Shown here piece after piece: positions 6,918 to 14,221 of a DNA stretch of 24,489 nucleotides; the first letter of the stretch is position 1; each line of letters opens with the position of its first letter. The stretch covers positions 1 to 24,489 of the forward strand of contig JBQTHI010000058.1 of assembly GCA_052390035.1 (NCBI GenBank), in the 5' to 3' direction. The notes under the pieces are model-generated. The model made no database searches. It saw only the letters and a program-made list of their open reading frames with translations, and was not told where the DNA came from. The position numbers and the translations under genes were made by a program. This DNA comes from JBQTHI01 sp052390035. Its GTDB lineage: Bacteria > Actinomycetota > Acidimicrobiia > Spongiisociales > ZC4RG35.

Positions 6918-7895
6918 ATGGCGCAGGAAACGTCAGAGCTCTGGTTGGTGCGGCACGCCGAGAGCGCCGCCAACGCAGCACGAATCTGGCAGGGCCGAAC
7001 CGATGGACCGTTGAGCGACGTCGGCCGGGATCAGATAGCGGCGCTTGGCCAACGACTGCGGCCAGTCGGATTTGACTTGGTCCTGTCGTCGCCTCTGCGC
7101 CGGGCCCGGGTGACAGCGGAGGGATTGGGGTCGCCGGAAATTGAGCGGGACCTGATCGAAATAGATCTCGGGTTCTGGGAGGGCATGAGTCAGCGGGAAT
7201 TGACCGCTGCCCATCCATCCGAGGTCGAGGCCCTCGCCCGGGGTGAGCCGATCCGATTGGGCAGACGCGGCGAGACCAGACTCGAGGTGGCGACCCGCGC
7301 CCTTGGCTTCGTCGAGCGGACATTCAACCGGCTCGGCCCCGGTCGGCGCGCTCTGGCCATCACTCATGGCGGTCTGCTCGAGGCCTTGATCGAACACTTC
7401 GTCGGCCGCCACCAAAGTGGTCGTCGGGCGGTCCCAGTACCCGACAACACGTCGATCAGTCGGCTCGTGCGATATGCGGGGCGGACTCGATTGGCGTCGT
7501 TCAACGACGCCGCTCATCTCGGACGTCGAGTACGGATCATCGACTTTGCCTTGGGCGCCGGATCGTCGGTGCTGGCGCTTCACCTTCCCGACCGCTACGG
7601 AACCCCCGACGTTGAGGGCCGTCAGACCGGCGAGTCATGGGAAAGGTTTGTGCAACGGATTGGCCAATCGTTGTCAGCCGTCGATGCCACCCCCGGCCAC
7701 ATCACCGACATCGCCACCCATGGCGATGTGATACGCGCCTACCTCTCTTCCTGGTCGGGTAAGGGCCGATTGGCGGCGTCCCGGCTGCAGACCCCGGGAC
7801 GGCGGTCGGTCACCCACATCATCATCGGCCCCGAAGATCCGCTTCTCGCCGACTTCGGTACCAGTAGGCCGGTGGAATCATTAGAAGCCACATGA
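6918..7895 (+). CDS. Histidine phosphatase (phosphoglycerate mutase-like) with duplicated half domain
   Basis: Residues 1 to about 200 form a complete histidine phosphatase domain: LVRHAES with catalytic His 13, SSPLRRARVTAEGL (58-70), IDLGFWEGM with the acid residue, and ITHGG with the second His 150. The rest (about 228-320) repeats only the second half of the fold: GRQTGESWERFVQRI resembles GRRGETRLEVATRAL, and IATHGDVIRAYL resembles ITHGGLLEALI, but no second RHG is present. Family members remove phosphate from sugars, nucleotides or proteins; the substrate here cannot be told. The ATG follows the pyrophosphatase-like stop directly, and the stop overlaps the methyltransferase start (ATGA), so the three genes look co-translated. 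Confidence 0.85.
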   Translation: MAQETSELWLVRHAESAANAARIWQGRTDGPLSDVGRDQIAALGQRLRPVGFDLVLSSPLRRARVTAEGLGSPEIERDLIEIDLGFWEGMSQRELTAAHPSEVEALARGEPIRLGRRGETRLEVATRALGFVERTFNRLGPGRRALAITHGGLLEALIEHFVGRHQSGRRAVPVPDNTSISRLVRYAGRTRLASFNDAAHLGRRVRIIDFALGAGSSVLALHLPDRYGTPDVEGRQTGESWERFVQRIGQSLSAVDATPGHITDIATHGDVIRAYLSSWSGKGRLAASRLQTPGRRSVTHIIIGPEDPLLADFGTSRPVESLEAT

Positions 7896-8482
7896 CCGCT
7901 CGATACGACTCCCGCCGGTACGCCCTGGTCAATCGCTGGAACCCCCGCAATCTGGAAATCATTCGTGACTGGTTGGCGCCCAATCCTGGCGATCGGGTGC
8001 TTGATGTCGGCTGCGGCAAAGGCCATCTGGTCAACGCCCTGGTTGGTCTTGGTGTCGACGCCGAAGGGATCGATCTCAATCCCAACGCCGCCGAGATCGC
8101 CGTGACTCGGGTACGGACCATGTCAGCGACCCGGCTGGATTATGCAGACGCCTTCTTCGATGCAGTCGTTTCATTTCATGCCATCGAGCACATTCCCCAG
8201 GTAACCGAGGCCATCGCCGAGATGAGCCGGGTGGTCCGGCCGGGCGGCAAGGTGCTACTGGTCTATCCGGCCGAACCGGTTCGGGGCCTCTACGCCGTTC
8301 CTACCTCCATCATCCTGCACGGGACCCCATTTCGGGCCCGCCACGTCCATGTTCACAAGCTCAACCGTCTCAAGGTGAAGGCGCTGGCCGAGCGGGCCCA
8401 TCTTGACGTAGAGCGCTCGGCGCTCCGCCTCTGGCCGTCTCCCGAATACGCCACCCTGGCGGTTCGGCGAGCGGGTCCATAA
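7892..8482 (+). CDS. Class I SAM-dependent methyltransferase
   Basis: A 196-residue protein with a Rossmann-like methyltransferase core (Methyltransf_11 type). Motif I is VLDVGCGKGHL (36-46), the acidic end of strand 2 is GIDLNP (59-64), motif 4 is DAVVSFHAIEHIP (about 90-102), and RVVRPGGKVLLVYP follows. The IEH motif is common in ubiquinone/menaquinone-type, sugar and tailoring methyltransferases, so the substrate is not defined. The ATG overlaps the preceding histidine phosphatase stop by 4 nt. IspD starts 23 nt after its stop and has its own strong ribosome binding site. Confidence 0.85.
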   Translation: MTARYDSRRYALVNRWNPRNLEIIRDWLAPNPGDRVLDVGCGKGHLVNALVGLGVDAEGIDLNPNAAEIAVTRVRTMSATRLDYADAFFDAVVSFHAIEHIPQVTEAIAEMSRVVRPGGKVLLVYPAEPVRGLYAVPTSIILHGTPFRARHVHVHKLNRLKVKALAERAHLDVERSALRLWPSPEYATLAVRRAGP

Positions 8483-8486
8483 CGGG

Positions 8487-8494
8487 AAGGAGGT
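8487..8494 (+). promoter_or_regulatory. Strong Shine-Dalgarno sequence for ispD
   Basis: AAGGAGGT is nearly a full complement of the 16S rRNA 3' end and lies 11 nt before the ATG at 8506. It is one of few strong ribosome binding sites in this window, where most genes are coupled by overlap or appear leaderless. It fixes the ispD start. Confidence 0.7.
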
Positions 8495-8505
8495 CCCAGG
8501 GCGAG

Positions 8506-9231
8506 ATGCACTCAAGGCTGGCCGTCGTCTTGCTGGCGGCCGGGTCGGGGAGCCGTTTCGGCGGGGAAGCCAACAAGGTCCTTCAAGATGTGGGCGGCCA
8601 TCCCCTGCTCTGGTACCCGCTCGATACTCTTCGAACCCTTTCCGTGGCCGGTTCTCTCACCCTGGCCAAGGTGGTAGTCGTCATGAAGGAGGAGCATCGG
8701 GGCCTGTTGAGCGACCTCCTCGCCAGCTTCCCGGATCTTTCCGCATCGCTGGTCCTCGGTGGCCCCACTCGCCATCAAAGCGAGGCCAACGGGATCGACT
8801 CTATGGCGGACGACATCGTGGAAGATCTGGTCGACCTGGTTGCCGTCCACGACGGTGCCCGACCTTTCATGTCGAGCCGCCTGCTTACTTCCTGCCTCCA
8901 AGCCGCCGATCGGGTTGGCGGCGCCGTTCCCGGTCTGCCGGCGCCGACGCCCCTCTTCAGCTTGGACGGACCAACCGTTAAGCCAGGGGCCGGGGACAAC
9001 CTGTTCGCCGTCCAGACCCCCCAGGTCTTCCGGTCGAAGGCGCTCCTCGCCGCTTACCGGGCGGCCGACCGGGAGGGGGTCGATACCTCCGAAACGGTTG
9101 AGCGTTTCGGCTCGCTGTCGCTGGAAGTGGTCCCCGCCGATCCCCGCAATATCAAGGTGACCTATCCATCAGATGTTGTTGTCGCCGAGGGCTACGCCCG
9201 CCGGTGGAGATCAGGCGCCTGGCTGGATTAG
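8506..9231 (+). CDS. ispD: 2-C-methyl-D-erythritol 4-phosphate cytidylyltransferase (IspD), divergent
   Basis: IspD makes CDP-methylerythritol and PPi from CTP and MEP in non-mevalonate isoprenoid synthesis. The 241-residue protein has the CTP-binding loop LLAAGSGSRFGG (9-20) with Arg 17 and Lys 24, GGPTRHQS (85-92), VHDGARPF (114-121), QTPQVF (170-175) and NIKVTYPSD (215-223). Deviations from typical IspD are the lack of the usual P-K-Q after the loop (EANKV instead), a substrate region without the standard D-T-I-K and T-x-D-R (TPLFSL and AGDNLF instead), and TSET where TDD(A) is usual. An IspD-like cytidylyltransferase acting on another sugar or polyol phosphate is therefore possible, but IspD is the best call. 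No ispF is adjacent; the next genes are convergent. Confidence 0.72.
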   Translation: MHSRLAVVLLAAGSGSRFGGEANKVLQDVGGHPLLWYPLDTLRTLSVAGSLTLAKVVVVMKEEHRGLLSDLLASFPDLSASLVLGGPTRHQSEANGIDSMADDIVEDLVDLVAVHDGARPFMSSRLLTSCLQAADRVGGAVPGLPAPTPLFSLDGPTVKPGAGDNLFAVQTPQVFRSKALLAAYRAADREGVDTSETVERFGSLSLEVVPADPRNIKVTYPSDVVVAEGYARRWRSGAWLD

Positions 9232-9244
9232 GCCCAGGGCCTGC

Positions 9245-9412
9245 TTAGTGCGCCCGGTGTTTCCACATCCACCACCAAAGCAACCCGTGGGCGGTGATGC
9301 CGGCGCCGAGCACCACGGCTACCTCGGGGTAACCCACAATCAGGGCGACGATCGAAGCCACCACCGCCCCCGCCACCAGCGTGACTCGAACACCGTTGAG
9401 GGGTCCAAACAT
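9245..9412 (-). CDS. Small two-helix membrane protein coupled to topA
   Basis: A 55-codon open frame begins with the ATG that overlaps the topA stop codon by one base (TGATG) and ends with TAA at 9245-9247, 13 nt from the convergent ispD stop. It starts MFGPLNGVRVTL and ends WWWMWKHRAH. Two hydrophobic segments are visible (about 9-28 and 31-50), joined by a short turn (GYPE), with basic residues at the C-terminal end. This is what a real two-pass membrane microprotein looks like. The stop-start overlap argues for translational coupling to topA. I do not recognise a family. The frame was read by hand and falls below usual length cut-offs, so it is easily missed by gene callers. Confidence 0.6.
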   Translation of the reverse strand: MFGPLNGVRVTLVAGAVVASIVALIVGYPEVAVVLGAGITAHGLLWWWMWKHRAH

Positions 9413-12105
9413 CACGTCCTCTTTCGAGCCTTTGGCCGATTGCCAGTCGCCTTTTTGCCAATCACCTTTTTGCCAATCACCTTTTTGCCAGTCACCTTTT
9501 TTGCCGTTGCTTGCCGCCTGGCTGGCTTGTCGCCTTCCGACTCGACCCGGGAGCGGCGGGCGGCCAGCAACTCCTGGGCCCGCTCAAGGGTGATCGTCTC
9601 GGGGTTGTCGGAGGTCCGCAAAGACGCATTGATGTCCCCGTCGGTGATGTACGGCCCATAACGGCCGCTCCGCACCAAGATCTTCTTCCCGTCGGGAGAC
9701 TCTCCGATTTGCCGCCCCGGGTCGACAGTGGCGGTCCGACCTCGGGGCGCCCGGAAGAGGGCGCCGGCCTCCTCGACCGAGACGGTGAACAGTTCTTCCT
9801 CGGATGGCAGCGATCGCCGCTCATCGCCCCGGCTGAGATAGGGTCCATACCTTCCGTTCTGGGCAAAGATCTCTTCACCGGTTTCCGGATCCGTGCCCAC
9901 CAACCGTGGCAGCGACAGGAGTTTGATGGCCTGATCCAGCGACAAGTCGTCGAGGCTCATCCTTTTGAGAAGTGACGACGTCTTCGGTTTCGTCTTGCCG
10001 GCGGATTCACCCAATTGGACGAAAGGACCGAAACGGCCCGTCCGGCCCAAGACGACCAGACCCGACTCGGGATCGGTACCCAGAATCTTGTCACCTGCGG
10101 GTTGTTCATCCAGCAACGCGATGGCCTTCTCCAGGGTGAGCTCGTCGGGGGCAAGGTCATCGGGTATCGAAGCTCTTTGTTCGTCGCGCTGGATGTACGG
10201 ACCGAACTTTCCGACCCGAACCGTGACCGGCGCCCCCTCATGCTCGCCAAGGAGGATGGAGTTGATCTGGCGGGCGTCGATCCCCTCCAGCCGGTCGGCC
10301 ACCTGCCGTTTGAGTCCATCGCTTCCCGAATAGAATCGGGACAGCCAAGGCGCCCTCTCCTCTTCCCCGTCGGCGATCTGGTCGAGGTCGTCCTCCATAC
10401 GGGCGGTAAAGGCATAGTCGACGAGATTCGGAAAGTGTTCCTCCAGCAGCGTGACCACCGCAAAGGCGGTGAAGCTGGGGATCAGTGCCTGTCCCTTCTT
10501 CGATATATACCCGCGGTCTTCAATGGTGGAGATGATCGACGCATAGGTCGACGGGCGACCCACGCCGAGTTCCTCCAGCCGGCGCACCAGCGAGGCCTCG
10601 GTGAATCGGGAGGGAGGCTTGGTGGCATGGCCGGCCGCCTCGAGGTAGACGACATCCAACTCGTCTCCCTGCGCCAGGGGAGGCAGGGGTGTTTCCTGGT
10701 CGTCGAGGGCGGCTTCGGGATCGTCGCTTCCTTCGACGTAGGCGCGGAGGAAGCCGGGAAAGGTGAGGGTGCGACCGGTGGCCCAGAACTCGGCGTCGGT
10801 GCCCTTCTCCGACCTGGCACCAAGGCGGACGACGACCGATTCCCCAACCGCATCTCTCATCTGCGAAGCGATTGTCCGCTTCCAGACAAGGTCGTAGAGC
10901 CGGGCCTCGTCGGCACTGACTTCACGGGCTACTTGCTCCGGAGTGGAGAAGGTTTCGCCCGCCGGTCGGATCGCTTCATGAGCCTCCTGGGCATTCTTCA
11001 CCTTGTTGGCGTAGCTGCGGGGCTGGCCGGGCAGATACTCCGGACCAAACAGTCGACCGATCTGGGTTCTGGCCGCCTGCAAAGCGGCCACTGACAGCTC
11101 GGTGGAGTCGGTTCGCATGTAGGTGATGTGCCCCGACTCGTACAGCCGCTGGGCTACCGACATGGTGCGCCTCGCCGAGAATCGCAGCTTGCGTCCCGCC
11201 TCCTGCTGGAGGGTGGAGGTGCGAAACGGTGGGTAGGGGCTTCGACGATAGGGTTTGGCCTCGACCGAGCGGACGGCGAACTCGGCGGATCGCAGGTCGG
11301 CGGCCAAGGCATTAGCCGCGGCTTCGTCAAGTACGACGGCATCACTTCTTTCCAGACGCCCCGATTGGTCGAAGTCGGCTCCTTCGGCAACGCGGACACC
11401 ATCAACCGACCGAAGGCTCGCCCCGAACTCCGGCGCTCCGTCGGGGCGGGGGGCGAACACTCCGGCCAGATCCCAATATGAGGCAGATCGGAATCGAATC
11501 CGCTCCCGCTCTCGTTCGACGACGATCCGCACGGCGACGCTCTGCACCCTTCCCGCCGAAAGGCCGCTTCTCACTCGCCGCCACAACACCGGCGACAACT
11601 CATAGCCGTAGAGACGGTCGAGGACCCTCCGCGCCTCCTGGGCGTCCACCAGCTTCAGATCGATTTGGCGAGGATGCTCAAATGCTTCCCGGATGGCGGC
11701 TTCGGTGATCTCGTGGAAGACCATCCTTTTCACCTCGACCTTTGGTTTGAGCACTTCGGTCAGGTGCCAGGCGATCGATTCCCCTTCCCGATCTTCGTCG
11801 GTCGCCAGGTAGAGCACCTCCGCCTTCTTGAGCATCTCTCTCAGCTTGTTGACCGTCGCCTTCCGCTCTTTGGGTATCACCCATAACGGCTTGAACCCGG
11901 CCTCGATGTTCACACCGAGGCGCGCCCAGCTCTCATTACGCACGTCCGCCGGTATCTCCTCGGCGGAGCGAGGCAGATCGCGGACATGGCCCATAGAAGC
12001 GCCAACGGTGACCCCGTCCCCGAGGAAGCCGGAGATGGTCCTGGCCTTGGCCGGTGACTCGACGATGATGAGTTTCATGAGGCGCTGGTTGGTGTCATCC
12101 CTCAT
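9412..12105 (-). CDS. topA: DNA topoisomerase I (type IA)
   Basis: Relaxes negative supercoils by transient single-strand cleavage. Of 897 residues, the Toprim domain has Glu 16 in IIVESPAK and the DxD pair Asp 103/105 in ATDEDREGE. The catalytic tyrosine is Tyr 329 in GHITYMRTDST. The protein follows the mycobacterial TopA closely, including VKNAQEAHEAIRPAGETF and ELGVGRPSTYASI. The C-terminal half holds repeated topoisomerase C-terminal modules (FGPYIQ, FGPFVQ, YGPYLS, YGPYIT) and no zinc fingers. It ends in a Lys-rich tail encoded by a 15-nt tandem repeat. The ATG at 12105 gives a 9-residue leader; the ATG at 12078 (MKLIIVESP) is an equally reasonable start. It is divergent from the MFS gene and overlaps the small membrane ORF by one base. 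Confidence 0.97.
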   Translation of the reverse strand: MRDDTNQRLMKLIIVESPAKARTISGFLGDGVTVGASMGHVRDLPRSAEEIPADVRNESWARLGVNIEAGFKPLWVIPKERKATVNKLREMLKKAEVLYLATDEDREGESIAWHLTEVLKPKVEVKRMVFHEITEAAIREAFEHPRQIDLKLVDAQEARRVLDRLYGYELSPVLWRRVRSGLSAGRVQSVAVRIVVERERERIRFRSASYWDLAGVFAPRPDGAPEFGASLRSVDGVRVAEGADFDQSGRLERSDAVVLDEAAANALAADLRSAEFAVRSVEAKPYRRSPYPPFRTSTLQQEAGRKLRFSARRTMSVAQRLYESGHITYMRTDSTELSVAALQAARTQIGRLFGPEYLPGQPRSYANKVKNAQEAHEAIRPAGETFSTPEQVAREVSADEARLYDLVWKRTIASQMRDAVGESVVVRLGARSEKGTDAEFWATGRTLTFPGFLRAYVEGSDDPEAALDDQETPLPPLAQGDELDVVYLEAAGHATKPPSRFTEASLVRRLEELGVGRPSTYASIISTIEDRGYISKKGQALIPSFTAFAVVTLLEEHFPNLVDYAFTARMEDDLDQIADGEEERAPWLSRFYSGSDGLKRQVADRLEGIDARQINSILLGEHEGAPVTVRVGKFGPYIQRDEQRASIPDDLAPDELTLEKAIALLDEQPAGDKILGTDPESGLVVLGRTGRFGPFVQLGESAGKTKPKTSSLLKRMSLDDLSLDQAIKLLSLPRLVGTDPETGEEIFAQNGRYGPYLSRGDERRSLPSEEELFTVSVEEAGALFRAPRGRTATVDPGRQIGESPDGKKILVRSGRYGPYITDGDINASLRTSDNPETITLERAQELLAARRSRVESEGDKPARRQATAKKVTGKKVIGKKVIGKKATGNRPKARKRT
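9441..9500 (-). repeat. 15-nt tandem repeat, four copies, in the topA tail
   Basis: Plus-strand units are TGCCAGTCGCCTTTT, TGCCAATCACCTTTT (twice) and TGCCAGTCACCTTTT. In the topA frame each adds a five-residue step of the kind KKVIG or KKVTG, giving the basic tail. Because the unit is a multiple of three, copy changes lengthen or shorten the tail without a frameshift. Runs of five or six A/T in each unit could also slip. Confidence 0.9.
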
Positions 12106-12167
12106 TTCACTGTCTACCGTTCTGGCCTGGCTGTCAACTCCATAGTGGCGTTCGACGACCCCAACAC

Positions 12168-13613
12168 TTGAGCCGGATACAACATTTGACCCTGGAAACC
12201 ATCTCCGAACTTCGTGGCCGGGATCTGATCCGGCGGGGTCCGTTTGCCCGCCTATGGTGGTCGCAGGCCATCTCCTCGCTCGGTGACTGGGTCGCCCTCT
12301 TTGCCAGTTTTGCCCTGGCTGCCCGTCTTTCCGGGGGCGGTCGAGCCGCCAGCCTGGGCATCCTCGTTCCGCTGGTGGGGCGAATCTTGCCTGCCCTCAT
12401 CCTGGGCTTCGTCGGAGGGGTCTTAGCGGATCGGTGGAGTCGCAAAGCGACGATGCTGGTGTCCGACCTCGGTCGGGCGGTTCTGGCCGGGGGCTTTCTT
12501 TTTGTCACCAACTTTCGCCAGCTCTTTCTCCTAACGTTCGTTACCGAGCTGCTTTCGATGGTGCGTCAACCGGCTCGCGAGGCGGTGGTTCCCACCCTGA
12601 TCCCCGAACGGCACCTGCTTGCCGCCAACGGCCTGTCGCTCCTCTCCAACTACGGCACCGCTCCGATCGGGTCAGCCGTCTTTGCCGGGCTGTCGGAGCT
12701 GGGATCGCGGCTTCCTGACTTCGGGGCGGTGGGACCCTCCATCGGCGCTGCCTTCGCCTTCGACGCTTTCACCTTCCTTTTCGCGGCGGCCATCGTCCTC
12801 CTCACCGAGATCCCCAGGGTGAAGGTTCCCAAGGCGCGGCGGGCGGCGACGCCCCGTGACTGGAAGGCACCACTTCGGGATCTGGCCGACGGGTTTCGGT
12901 TCGTGGCGAGAAGTGGCCCGATCCGGCGGATGATTCTTGGTATGGCAGCCGGGCTGTTCGGAGGTGGGGCGCTTTTTGTGATCGGTCAGCCCTTCGCCCA
13001 ACAGGTATTGCGCGCCTCGGACTCGGGGTACGGGTTGATCGCCACCTCGTTGGGGGTAGGGGTCGGACTGGGGATGTTGGGAGTGACTTTGCTGGGGACG
13101 ATGAATACCCGCCGCCAGGTGGTCTTCTCGCTTGCACTCCTCACCACAGGACTTGCCATCATCTCGACCGGTGTGACCCGCACCGTCCTGGCCGCGGCCA
13201 CGTGGACTCTCGTCACCGGCATCGGGACCGGCGTCGCCTATGTCACTGGGTTCACCCAACTTCACGCCACCGTTGACGACAGCATGCGCGGCCGGACCTT
13301 CGGCGCCATGTTTGCCTTGGCCAGGGTCGCCTTGCTGGTCTCGTTCGCTCTCGCCGGAGTGGGAGCAGTGGCTCTCGACGGGGTTCTGGCCGGTGAACTG
13401 AATGAAGGGATCAGGGCAGTGATCGTGCTGGGCGGCTTGATCGTGTCGGCCGTTGGAGCGGCCGTGTTGTGGGCGGCCCGTGAGGAGCTGAGAGGCCACT
13501 TCAACGCCGATCAGCTCGCCACTCTCGCCGAAGCCGGGGACGCCATCACCTGGATGCGAGGGGATCGCAGCACCAAGCCCGGGCCCCCTCCCCGCCGCGA
13601 GCCGGAGTCGTGA
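12168..13613 (+). CDS. Major facilitator superfamily transporter (MFS_3/EntS-like)
   Basis: A 481-residue polytopic membrane protein with the layout of MFS exporters of the EntS/MFS_3 kind: FARLWWSQAISSLGDW before helix 1, then the MFS loop signature GGVLADRWSRK between helices 2 and 3. A characteristic VRQPAREAVVPTLIP segment follows, then LLAANGL. About ten to twelve hydrophobic segments can be counted, with a cytoplasmic stretch in the middle (about 215-250). The substrate is unknown. Start is a TTG at 12168; no better in-frame ATG or GTG precedes the first helix, so the start is uncertain. The stop overlaps the tmk GTG by 4 nt. In Streptomyces I recall an MFS-like membrane domain fused to thymidylate kinase, so this pair may be the split form of the same unit. 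Confidence 0.85.
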   Translation: MSRIQHLTLETISELRGRDLIRRGPFARLWWSQAISSLGDWVALFASFALAARLSGGGRAASLGILVPLVGRILPALILGFVGGVLADRWSRKATMLVSDLGRAVLAGGFLFVTNFRQLFLLTFVTELLSMVRQPAREAVVPTLIPERHLLAANGLSLLSNYGTAPIGSAVFAGLSELGSRLPDFGAVGPSIGAAFAFDAFTFLFAAAIVLLTEIPRVKVPKARRAATPRDWKAPLRDLADGFRFVARSGPIRRMILGMAAGLFGGGALFVIGQPFAQQVLRASDSGYGLIATSLGVGVGLGMLGVTLLGTMNTRRQVVFSLALLTTGLAIISTGVTRTVLAAATWTLVTGIGTGVAYVTGFTQLHATVDDSMRGRTFGAMFALARVALLVSFALAGVGAVALDGVLAGELNEGIRAVIVLGGLIVSAVGAAVLWAAREELRGHFNADQLATLAEAGDAITWMRGDRSTKPGPPPRREPES

Positions 13614-14221
13614 CCGGGTTTTACATTGCTATCGAGGGCGGGGAAGGGGCTGGCAAGACCACTGTTGGCGGTCATCTCGAACGCCTGCTCACCAGTGCCG
13701 GCCATCGGGTGTTAATGGTTCGCGAACCGGGCTCGACCGAACTAGGTGATGAGATCCGCCGATTGGTCCTTCACTCGGTAGCGATGACGCCATGGGCCGA
13801 GGCGATGTTGTTTGCCGCTCAAAGAGCGCAACTGGTCGCGGAGGTGGTTGGCCCGGCGCTCGCTGTCGGGACGACCGTTATCTCCGACCGCTCGTTGTAT
13901 TCGTCGCTGGCATATCAAGGCGGGGGAAGGCGGCTAGGCCTCCAACCGGTGCGCATGGTCAACGAGTTGGCCGTTGGAGGCCGCCTCCCCGACCTGGTGG
14001 TGGTGCTCTCCATCGACCCCCGGACAGGTCGGGCTCGCCAAGTCGAGGCCGATCGCATCGGCGGCGAAGATGACGACTTTCAAAAGCGGGTTGCCGACGC
14101 CTACCGGGATCTGGTAGAGGCCGAACCTGGTCGGGTGGTGATCATGAAGGTCGACGACGGCCCCGAGCAGGTTGCCAGCCGCATCGTCGAACTGGTCACA
14201 GATCGGCAACACCGTGGCTGA
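13610..14221 (+). CDS. tmk: Thymidylate kinase
   Basis: Phosphorylates dTMP to dTDP for DNA synthesis. The 203-residue protein has the P-loop EGGEGAGKTT (9-18), REPGST (38-43) for dTMP binding, ISDRSLYSSLAYQG (91-104) with the DRS motif, and ADRIGGEDDDFQKRV near the lid. Length and motif order are typical. The start GTG overlaps the MFS stop (GTGA), and the end overlaps the holB start by 8 nt, so the three genes are probably co-translated. Confidence 0.95.
   Translation: MTGFYIAIEGGEGAGKTTVGGHLERLLTSAGHRVLMVREPGSTELGDEIRRLVLHSVAMTPWAEAMLFAAQRAQLVAEVVGPALAVGTTVISDRSLYSSLAYQGGGRRLGLQPVRMVNELAVGGRLPDLVVVLSIDPRTGRARQVEADRIGGEDDDFQKRVADAYRDLVEAEPGRVVIMKVDDGPEQVASRIVELVTDRQHRG

Noticed and set aside
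9230..9242. Palindrome AGGCCCAGGGCCT between ispD and the small ORF as a bidirectional terminator
   Set aside because: Five-base stem with a three-base loop, overlapping the ispD stop and lacking T tracts; too weak to call.
10015..11094. Plus-strand frame of 359 codons opposite topA
   Set aside because: Shadow of topA codon bias with no domain or start signal.
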